Shown here piece by piece: positions 43,155 through 50,057 of a stretch of 50,057 bases of DNA (position 1 is its first letter; each line of letters starts with the position of its first letter). Made by a program: the position numbers and the translations under genes. The DNA comes from Planctomycetota bacterium. GTDB lineage: Bacteria; Planctomycetota; Phycisphaerae; UBA1845. The stretch spans positions 1-50,057 of the forward strand of contig JACQXM010000035.1 in NCBI GenBank assembly GCA_016208685.1, given 5' to 3'. Below the pieces are notes generated by a model. That model saw only the letters and a list, made by a program, of their open reading frames with translations. It ran no database searches and was not told the DNA's origin.

Positions 43155-43573
43155 CTACATCGCGCAGGTCGCTTTTCGCCACGGGCTGCTAGCGCTCCGG
43201 CGACCTCGCTGCCATCATCTTAGCGCTCAGTGTGCTGAGTGCTACTCCGCGCGCGGCCGCGAGTACGCTCGCGGCCGGTGCGAACCTGCTCGCGATCCGC
43301 CCCGTCGCGCGGTGTCGCGGTGGCGTGGAAACCCCGATTCTGGAGCGTTCTGCCGCCGACGATGAGCGCCCCGACCCTGGCACGCGGCTTGCCCTACGCC
43401 CGCCGAGGGGGCGCTGTCCCCAAACCAGTTAACGCCAGAAGTTGAGAGTCGCCGCGCGACTCCCGCCCGTTCTGCGCGCCGGTGCGACGCGACAGGAGCG
43501 TCGCATGCCGGGCCGCAACGGTCATGAGCGCCGGCCGTGAAGCGCGGACCCGAGTTGGTTCAGGAGGATGGAA
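43155..43573. other. Gap upstream of the subtilase gene
   Basis: About 419 bp with no gene I can support. At 43189 there is CTAGCGCTCCGGCG, close to the end CTAGTGCTCCGACG of the MITE-like element at 4117, but no matching inverted partner was seen. The last 6 bases before the start codon region form an AGGAGG ribosome site. Confidence 0.35.
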
Positions 43574-46500
43574 ATGACGAGACGTGTTCGCACGGGGCAG
43601 GTGGCATCGGTCGTTGTGGGAAGCTGGCTGGTAGGACTGGCTGCGGCAAACAGTGCCGCCGGCGCGATCTACGATTTCTCTTCGGGGGCGGGCATTCTGC
43701 ATTTCGGGTATGGAGAATCCGTCACCCTGCCCATGCCCCCGGTGAGCAGCACCTTCCCGTCGTCGGCCTACTCGGCGGCGAGCCTTGCCGCGGCCGCGAC
43801 ATCCAACGACGTGCGACTTTCCACCGACATCGTGGAGAACCCCGGCAACACCCTGGTGGCCACGCAACGGTTCGTCTTCACCATCAGTGAACCGGCGGCT
43901 ACCGTCAGTCGGCTCGACGTCCGGTGGGAAGGCGGCGCCAGCGAGGACGGTTTCGAGTACCTCTGGCTCTGGAACGCCGTCTCTGGCGCCTATGTTCAGA
44001 TAGGCAGCCAGGAGAACTTCAAACTTCCCAACGAAGGCACCATCCTGGCCTCCGTTACGGCGCAGCCCGGGGACTTTGTAGACGCCAACAACCGCGTGAC
44101 CATCCTGGTGAACTACTTTGAAGGCGGCGCCTCTATCTCCACGGACTATGTGAGTCTGACGGTTGCCGGTGCCGCCTGCGGGACGGACGCGGAGTGCGAC
44201 GACGGCCTGTTCTGCAACGGCGCCGAAACCTGTGTCACGGGAACCTGCCGCGCCGGCACGGCGGTGAACTGCAACGACGCCAACGCCTGCACCACCGATG
44301 CCTGCAACGAGGTCACGCGCGTCTGCGACCACCTTCCCGTCAATTGCGATGACGGGCTGTACTGCAACGGAGTGGAGACTTGCAACGCCGTGTTGGGCTG
44401 CCGCCCCGGCGCCGCCATCAACTGCAATGATTCCAACGCCTGCACCGTCGACGCCTGCAACGAAACCACCGATGCCTGCAACCACGCGCCGGTCAATTGC
44501 AGCAACGGGCTGTACTGCGACGGCGTGGAGACGTGCGACCCGGCTCTGGGTTGCCGCGCCGGAACCCCGGTGAACTGCACCGACGCCGACCCCTGCACCA
44601 ACGACTCCTGCAACGAGACCACGGACACCTGCGACCATGCGCCGCGCGTACCTCCGGCCGCCGCCACCGCGCCCAGCCCGCCGGATGGGGCGATCGAAGT
44701 GGCCGCGGCGCCCGCGCTGAGCTGGACCGGCAGCGCTTCCGACGCCAACTGCCCTCGGGTGTTCGACCTGTACCTGGATGCGGTGAACCCACCGGGCGCG
44801 CTGGTTGCCAGCGGACTGACCGCGGCCGGTTACTCGTCCGCGCCGCTGGCGGCCGCCACGACTTACTATTGGCGGGTGGTCACGCGCGATTGCTGCACCC
44901 AGTCCGCGGGAGTCGTCTGGAGCTTCACCACCGCGGGCACGCCGACCCTGGGCGCCAATCCTGCATCGCTGACCTTCACTCTGCCCACCGGGCAGCAACA
45001 ACAGCAACAGGTGACGATCACCAATAGCGGGAACGCTCCGACCTCCTGGTCGGCGGTGGAGTCCGTGGCGGGCGCCGCCGCCATCCTGGCGCCGCCGACA
45101 CCCGCGCCGCAGCGCGTGGCTACGCAGGGTCAGCCGCGAGTCGATTGGACCGCGGAACGCCACCCGACAACGCTGCTCGTCGGCTTCAAGAACAACGTGG
45201 CAACCAAGCGCAACGTGGCGATGGCCCAGCGCGACGCCGTGCATGCCCTCCGCAGGACGACCAAGGTCCGTTCCTTTGTCACCATTCCGGTGGACGTGGT
45301 GGACGTCCCGGCCGGCGCCGACCTTAAGACCGTCGCGGCGCAATACGCCGCCATGCCGGAGGTCGAGTTCGTCGAACCCAACTACCTCTACCACACCAAC
45401 GGCATTCCCAACGACGCCAGCTTCGGTTCGCTCTGGGGTATGCACAACACCGGGCAGACCGGAGGCGTGGCGGACGCCGACATCGACGCACCCGAAGCCT
45501 GGGACCTGGCGACGGGAAGCGCGACCGTCGTGGTCGGTGTCATCGACACGGGCATCGACTACACCCATCCCGAGCTCGCCCCCAACATGTGGACCAACAG
45601 CGCCGAGCGCAACGGCGTCGCCGGCATTGACGACGACGGCAACGGCATCATCGACGACGTCTACGGGGCGCGGTGGACCAGCGGCACCGGCGTCCCCACC
45701 AACGGTAATCCATACGACGACCACTACCACGGAACGCACGTGGCGGGCACGATCGGCGCCGTAGGGAACAACGGCCTCGGCGTCGCCGGCGTCAACTGGA
45801 ACGTACGCATGATGGCCTTGAAGTTTCTCAATTCCGCGGGCAGCGGCTACCTCGCCGACGCCGTTTCCGCCATTGACTACGCGCGCCTGATGGGGGCGAA
45901 TCTCACCAGTAACTCCTGGGGCGGCGGGGGCTACAGCCTGGCGCTGAAGAGCGCCATCGAGGCGGCCGGCGCTGCCGGTCAGCTCTTCATCGCCGCGGCA
46001 GGCAACAGCGGCGTGAACGCTGACCTCTATCCGATGTACCCGGCGGCATACGACTCGCCCACCATCGTCTCCGTGGCCGCCACCGACCACAGTGACCTGC
46101 TCGCGTATTTCAGCAATTACGGAGCCGCCTCCGTGGACCTCGGCGCGCCGGGCGTGAACGTCTGGAGTACCGGGCCGGGAAACACCTACCGCTCGCTCAG
46201 CGGCACTTCGATGGCCACGCCGCACGTCAGCGGCGTGGCGGCGCTGCTGCTTGCCACCCGACCCACGATGCCGCCGCTGGAACTCAAGCAGATGCTCATG
46301 GCCAGTGTGGACCCCGTCCCCGCCCTCTCGGGCCGCTGCGTCACGGGCGGGCGGCTGAACGCGCATCGGGCGGTGTTGCTTTCGGATCCGGCCCAGTGGC
46401 TCTCGTTCACACCCGCATCGGGCGTCTTGTGGCCGGGGGAGTCGGCTATCCTGACGGTTTCCGCCAGTGCCGCGGGCCTGGCGCCAGGCTCGGTGTTCAA

Positions 46501-48742
46501 CGCCGTAATCCAGGTCTCCAGCGGCGACCCCGCCGGCCCGCTGGGCATTCCGGTTTCGTTGAACGTCGCCTCATGTACGACCGACACCGACTGCGACGAC
46601 GGCCTGGTGTGCGACGGGCCGGAAACCTGCGGCCCGCAGGGCACATGTCAGCCGGGTGCCGCGGTCAACTGCGGCGACGGCGTGGCGTGCACGACCGACT
46701 CCTGCGTCGAGCCCACCGGCGCCTGCACGCACACACCCAGCGACGCCCTGTGTGACAACGGCCTGGTGTGCGACGGCACGGAGACGTGCAACGCCGCCGC
46801 GGGCTGCCAGGCAGGCACGCCCGTGGTCTGCGACGACGGGGTGCCGTGCACCATGGACCAGTGCAGCGAAGCCTTCGCGGGCTGCGACTTCATCCCCAAC
46901 GACGCCGCCTGCGACAACGGCCTGTTCTGCGATGGTTACGAATACTGCGACTTCTTCCTCGGCTGCCAACCGGGCTACTACGATCCCTGTTTCGGGCAGC
47001 CCTGCGACGAGGCGACGGATACGTGCGGCACGTGCGGCACCGATGCCGACTGCGACGACGGCGTGCCGTGCACCACCGATTCCTGCGACACCGCCACCGG
47101 CACGTGCAACAATCTTCCCGACGACCTGTTGTGCGACGATGGCCTGTTCTGCAACGGCTGGGAGTATTGCGATTCCTGGCTGGGCTGCGTGTCCACCGGC
47201 GACCCCTGCTTCGGCCTGCCGTGCAACGAGGCCACCGATTCCTGCGGCGGCTGCCTGAGCGACGCCGACTGCGACGACTTCGTGCCCTGCACCGTCGACT
47301 CGTGTGACCCGAACAGCGGGTTCTGCAACCATACGCCGGACCATACCGCTTGTGACAACGGACTCTTCTGCGACGGCGTGGAGACCTGTGACGCGCTTCG
47401 GGACTGCGTGGCGGGGACGCCGATCGACTGTGCTGACGCGATCGTCTGCACGCTGGATCTTTGCAACGAGGCGACCGACACCTGTGATCACACACCCGAT
47501 GACACGTCTTGCGACAACGGGTTGTACTGTGACGGAAGCGAGACCTGCGACGCCCTGTTGGACTGCCGAGCGGGTACGCCGGTGAATTGCGACGATTTCG
47601 TGGGGTGCACGGTCGACTCCTGCAATGAGGCGACTCGCGCCTGCGATCACCTGCCCAACCACTCCGGCTGCGACGACGGGCTGTTCTGCAACGGCACGGA
47701 GGTCTGCCACGCGACACTGGGTTGTCAGGCGGGCGCTCCCGTCACTTGCGACGACGGCATCCCCTGCACGGTCGACGCCTGCAACGAGGTCACCGACGCC
47801 TGCGCTCACGCACCGGACGACCTGGCCTGCGACGACGGGCTGTTCTGCAACGGCGTTGAGTCGTGCGATGCCGTCGCCGGATGCGCCGCCGGCACCGCGC
47901 CGTGCGCCCCCGGCGACACCTGCGACGAGGCCACCGACGCCTGCGTGCCTGCCGCGGCGGCGCCTGTCTGGATGTGCTTCCAGGAGGCTGCCCTCATTCC
48001 CGGCATCGGGAATGTCGAGAATGAGGACATTGTGGCCTATGACACCTTGACCGGAACCTGGTCACTGGTGTTTGACGGCTCGGATGTTGGGATTACCGCC
48101 CTGGGCATCGACGGACTGGCCGTGCTGCCCGACGGTGATCTGCTCCTGAGCTTCTGGAACAACACCGGCACCGTACCCGGGCTCGTGGGCGGTCCCAACG
48201 GCACCAGCGTCGACGATTCCGACATCGTGCGCTTCACGCCCTCCTCCCTGGGCGCCGACACCGCGGGTGTCTTTACCTTCTATTTCGACGGTTCCGACGT
48301 GGGCCTGACCACGGACAATGAGGACGTGGATGCCATTACACTGGCACCGGACGGGCGGCTGATCGTCTCCACCTTCGGCGGCTTCGGAGTGACGGGTTTG
48401 AGCGGCCAGGACGAGGACCTGCTGGTATTCAACGCCGCGTCGCTGGGGTCGGTGACGGCCGGCACCTTCGCCATGTACTTTGACGGCAGTGACGTGGGCC
48501 TGTCCACCACCGCCGGCGAAGACGTCGATGCCGCCGCCGTCACCGCCGCCGGGACCATCCTGCTTTCCACGGAAGGCAACTTCGCCGTGACCGGAGTGGG
48601 CGGCGCCGACGAGGACGTGTTCGAGTTCACGCCCGCGACCCTGGGCGGCGTCACCACGGGGTCGTATACCATGCTGCTGGACCTCAGTGCCCTGGGTATT
48701 GATCCGCTGGAGGACGTTGCGGCCGTCGAGGTCCCAAGATAG
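43574..48742 (+). CDS. Secreted modular subtilase with tandem Cys-rich modules
   Basis: A 1722-residue exported serine peptidase. A signal peptide (VASVVVGSWLVGLAAANSAAGA) precedes an N-terminal beta domain (about 30-195). Next are three Cys-rich units (about 200-358), a fibronectin-like domain (360-455), a HYDIN/BACON-like strand set (456-496) and an inhibitor-like prodomain (515-608). The S8 catalytic domain (622-938) has Asp658 (GVIDTGID), His722 (HGTHVAG), Asn811 (AGNSG) and Ser879 (GTSMATPHVSG), a full active set. A second strand domain follows, then eight more Cys-rich units (about 1000-1459), and a C-terminal region with three repeats of FDGSDVG-x-T-x-x-x-E-D-V-D-A (1463-1722). AGGAGG lies 6 nt before the ATG at 43574, better than the ATG at 43568. 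It likely digests proteins outside the cell. Confidence 0.93.
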   Translation: MTRRVRTGQVASVVVGSWLVGLAAANSAAGAIYDFSSGAGILHFGYGESVTLPMPPVSSTFPSSAYSAASLAAAATSNDVRLSTDIVENPGNTLVATQRFVFTISEPAATVSRLDVRWEGGASEDGFEYLWLWNAVSGAYVQIGSQENFKLPNEGTILASVTAQPGDFVDANNRVTILVNYFEGGASISTDYVSLTVAGAACGTDAECDDGLFCNGAETCVTGTCRAGTAVNCNDANACTTDACNEVTRVCDHLPVNCDDGLYCNGVETCNAVLGCRPGAAINCNDSNACTVDACNETTDACNHAPVNCSNGLYCDGVETCDPALGCRAGTPVNCTDADPCTNDSCNETTDTCDHAPRVPPAAATAPSPPDGAIEVAAAPALSWTGSASDANCPRVFDLYLDAVNPPGALVASGLTAAGYSSAPLAAATTYYWRVVTRDCCTQSAGVVWSFTTAGTPTLGANPASLTFTLPTGQQQQQQVTITNSGNAPTSWSAVESVAGAAAILAPPTPAPQRVATQGQPRVDWTAERHPTTLLVGFKNNVATKRNVAMAQRDAVHALRRTTKVRSFVTIPVDVVDVPAGADLKTVAAQYAAMPEVEFVEPNYLYHTNGIPNDASFGSLWGMHNTGQTGGVADADIDAPEAWDLATGSATVVVGVIDTGIDYTHPELAPNMWTNSAERNGVAGIDDDGNGIIDDVYGARWTSGTGVPTNGNPYDDHYHGTHVAGTIGAVGNNGLGVAGVNWNVRMMALKFLNSAGSGYLADAVSAIDYARLMGANLTSNSWGGGGYSLALKSAIEAAGAAGQLFIAAAGNSGVNADLYPMYPAAYDSPTIVSVAATDHSDLLAYFSNYGAASVDLGAPGVNVWSTGPGNTYRSLSGTSMATPHVSGVAALLLATRPTMPPLELKQMLMASVDPVPALSGRCVTGGRLNAHRAVLLSDPAQWLSFTPASGVLWPGESAILTVSASAAGLAPGSVFNAVIQVSSGDPAGPLGIPVSLNVASCTTDTDCDDGLVCDGPETCGPQGTCQPGAAVNCGDGVACTTDSCVEPTGACTHTPSDALCDNGLVCDGTETCNAAAGCQAGTPVVCDDGVPCTMDQCSEAFAGCDFIPNDAACDNGLFCDGYEYCDFFLGCQPGYYDPCFGQPCDEATDTCGTCGTDADCDDGVPCTTDSCDTATGTCNNLPDDLLCDDGLFCNGWEYCDSWLGCVSTGDPCFGLPCNEATDSCGGCLSDADCDDFVPCTVDSCDPNSGFCNHTPDHTACDNGLFCDGVETCDALRDCVAGTPIDCADAIVCTLDLCNEATDTCDHTPDDTSCDNGLYCDGSETCDALLDCRAGTPVNCDDFVGCTVDSCNEATRACDHLPNHSGCDDGLFCNGTEVCHATLGCQAGAPVTCDDGIPCTVDACNEVTDACAHAPDDLACDDGLFCNGVESCDAVAGCAAGTAPCAPGDTCDEATDACVPAAAAPVWMCFQEAALIPGIGNVENEDIVAYDTLTGTWSLVFDGSDVGITALGIDGLAVLPDGDLLLSFWNNTGTVPGLVGGPNGTSVDDSDIVRFTPSSLGADTAGVFTFYFDGSDVGLTTDNEDVDAITLAPDGRLIVSTFGGFGVTGLSGQDEDLLVFNAASLGSVTAGTFAMYFDGSDVGLSTTAGEDVDAAAVTAAGTILLSTEGNFAVTGVGGADEDVFEFTPATLGGVTTGSYTMLLDLSALGIDPLEDVAAVEVPR

Positions 48743-48847
48743 CCGCGCGGTCCGCGTCGTGATGGGAACGGGCGGTCTCACTGTGGACCGCGTCGTCTAT
48801 CGTCTTGCCGATTGGGGGGTCGGATTCGCGGTCGGTTACCGCATGTC

Positions 48848-48892
48848 GGGTGCCGGGTGCCGGGTGCCATGGCCAAGCGCAGCGCCGCCATG
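48848..48892 (+). repeat. Dispersed 31-bp repeat, copy 3, led by a triple heptamer
   Basis: GGGTGCC occurs three times in direct tandem (48848-48868); the third unit is the start of the 31-bp sequence 48862-48892, identical to 8169-8199 and to the complement of 4201-4231. The extra heptamers are probably slippage. It is 106 bp past the subtilase stop. Confidence 0.8.
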
Positions 48893-48985
48893 CTGAATCG
48901 GAGGCCGAGAGGTACGAAGGCACGAAGACACGCAGGCAAGAAGGGACGACGAGGGAACAGGGAACGGGGACGCGGGAAGAGCAAC
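48893..48985 (+). repeat. Purine-rich stretch with short near-repeats
   Basis: A purine-rich segment with degenerate 6- to 8-base units such as ACGAAGGC, ACGAAGAC, GGGAACAGGGAACGGGG. It follows copy 3 of the dispersed repeat and is not translated in any supported frame. The 516-bp gap 48743-49258 holds only this, the 31-mer copy and the ribosome site of the last gene. Confidence 0.45.
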
Positions 48986-49258
48986 GAAGGATCAGCGCCG
49001 CGACACTATGGAGCGGTCAATCAGAGCCGCGACGGTGCGGGAGCGGGCGTGCCGGGCTGCGTTTTTGGATGCCGCCTGGAAACCCGCGCGCCGGGCGCGC
49101 TATGATTATAGGTACCGAGACGCGGGTTGGGGTGTCGTCGCCTCGTCGCCTCGTGCGGAGCGCGGCATCGGGTTCCCGAAAAGCGCTTCGCGGGTGGGGT
49201 TCGCTCAGTTCGCATGACGCGGTGCCTGTGCCCAGCGGCACTGCGGGGGAGGTCGATC

Positions 49259-50057
49259 ATGCGCGCCTCTCGCTGGGCCAGCGCGCCTTTCGCGTTTCTC
49301 GCACCGTTGCTGGTAGTTGCCATCCTCGTACTCCCTCTGCGCGCCCAGTGCCCGCTGCTGTATACCTTCGATGGAACGATACAACAGGAGTACTTCGGAT
49401 GGGTGGTAGCAGGCACGGGAGACATCGACCACGACGGCTGCGACGACTACCTCATCGGCGCGCCGAGCTACCCAGTACCAAACACGACGTACTACGGTCG
49501 GGTATGTGTCTACTCCGGTGCAACCGAGGCCGTATTGCGCTGTTGGTACAGCGATGGTCGAGGATTCGGAGTGTCCGCCTCGGGTGCGGGTGACGTGGAC
49601 AACGACGGCACGCCGGACGTGATCATCGGGGCCAGAGAATTCTCGGGTCCGGTGGCGTTTGCGGGACGAGTCTACGTGTTTTCCGGTGCCACCGGGCAAC
49701 GCCTGTGGGTCTGGGACGGCGACCGGCGCTACGGGGAGTTCGGCTGGGGGGTCGCCGGCCCCGGGGACCTCGACGGCGACGGACACGCCGACGTGCTGGT
49801 GGGTGAGCCCGGCGCGAACCGGGTCTCCCTCGGGTACGTTGGAAGAGTCCACGCCTATTCGGGAAAAACCGGCGAGGCGCTGTGGTCTAAGGTTGGTGAT
49901 TACGTTACCGACCTCTTCGGGGTGGGCGTTTCCGGTGCCGGAGATTTTAACGGCGACGGCATCTTGGACGTCGCGGCCGGCGCCCCCCACGACAAGAACG
50001 GCCTGCCCTTCGTCTATGTGCTCTCCGGACCAACGGGAGAAGTCATCCGCCGCATCG
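49259..50057 (+). CDS. Secreted FG-GAP (integrin-alpha-like) repeat protein, truncated by the window
   Basis: At least 266 residues, cut by the window end. A signal peptide (PFAFLAPLLVVAILVLPLRA, cut near QC) precedes at least four FG-GAP repeats, each with an FG start, a calcium-type D-x-D-x-D-G site and an IGAP-like end: FGWVVAGTGDIDHDGCDDYL, FGVSASGAGDVDNDGTPDVI, FGWGVAGPGDLDGDGHADVL, and FGVGVSGAGDFNGDGILDVA. About 70 residues per repeat fits a seven-bladed propeller. GGGGGAGG lies 6 nt before the ATG at 49259, an unusually good site. It may be co-expressed with nothing upstream; the subtilase ends 516 bp before. Confidence 0.92.
   Translation, partial: MRASRWASAPFAFLAPLLVVAILVLPLRAQCPLLYTFDGTIQQEYFGWVVAGTGDIDHDGCDDYLIGAPSYPVPNTTYYGRVCVYSGATEAVLRCWYSDGRGFGVSASGAGDVDNDGTPDVIIGAREFSGPVAFAGRVYVFSGATGQRLWVWDGDRRYGEFGWGVAGPGDLDGDGHADVLVGEPGANRVSLGYVGRVHAYSGKTGEALWSKVGDYVTDLFGVGVSGAGDFNGDGILDVAAGAPHDKNGLPFVYVLSGPTGEVIRRI

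Noticed and set aside
43189..43202. CTAGCGCTCCGGCG as an end of a second MITE-like element
   Set aside because: It resembles the 4117 end at 12 of 14 bases, but no inverted partner was found within 300 bp on either side.
43394..46366. Long minus-strand open frame of about 990 codons
   Set aside because: It is antisense to the subtilase, which has a full catalytic set; composition is typical of an antisense shadow.
44170..47950. Repeated DNA in the subtilase gene considered as CRISPR or satellite
   Set aside because: The repeats are in frame, about 150 bp, and encode Cys-rich protein modules with regular codon variation.

Overview
The window is about 50 kb of high-GC DNA (roughly 65 to 68 percent by eye) with no rRNA, tRNA, CRISPR array, phage or plasmid genes that I can see. 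The organism is most likely a member of the Planctomycetota, perhaps a Phycisphaerae-like lineage. This is an inference from the gene content: very large secreted proteins with dockerin, FG-GAP, PQQ-propeller and tandem Cys-rich modules, a passenger-like beta-strand-repeat protein ending in a dockerin, and many short palindromic repeats between genes.

Region 1 (1-8.2 kb) reads mostly leftward: a small unknown protein, an aldehyde dehydrogenase, bifunctional ribBA (riboflavin), pgsA (phosphatidylglycerol phosphate) and a lipoprotein with two thioredoxin-like domains. A 142-bp MITE-like palindromic element sits exactly at the stop codon of the lipoprotein gene. Two translationally coupled glycosyltransferases (GT2, then GT4) then run rightward and end in a cluster of hairpin repeats.

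Region 2 (8.2-15.8 kb) holds a leftward pyruvate/2-oxoacid:ferredoxin oxidoreductase operon. Its first gene is a fusion of the gamma subunit, a GltD/NfnB-type FAD-NAD(P) module and a delta-type two-cluster ferredoxin; alpha and beta follow with tight coupling. A divergent MarR-type regulator with a Cys-rich tail lies next to it and may control it. A leftward GT2 and a GT39-like membrane glycosyltransferase follow.

Region 3 (15.9-28.5 kb) is a secreted-protein and accessory region: a two-module LDxxQ-type periplasmic protein, a PQQ-propeller protein, a double seven-repeat FG-GAP protein with dockerin, a small propeller lipoprotein, an unknown secreted protein, and a large Cys-rich secreted protein broken by a frameshift. 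A 534-bp segment of the Cys-rich gene has a second copy 3-4 kb away, and that copy is interrupted by the 1.27-kb segment carrying the propeller lipoprotein gene.

Region 4 (28.7-42.7 kb) mixes metabolism and surface functions: an M16 zinc peptidase, an octaheme cytochrome c of the hydroxylamine oxidoreductase type, a dockerin-tailed beta-strand-repeat protein, truD, an alpha/beta hydrolase, a YgiQ-type radical SAM protein and an unknown anchored protein.

Region 5 (42.7-50.06 kb) has a broken small gene, more hairpin repeats, a 1722-residue modular subtilase with 11 Cys-rich modules, a third exact copy of a 31-bp dispersed repeat, and the start of a Ca-binding-type FG-GAP protein that runs off the window.

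The most notable items are the gamma-GltD-delta fusion, the MITE-like element together with the dispersed 31-mer and hairpin families, and the duplicated and interrupted Cys-rich segment.
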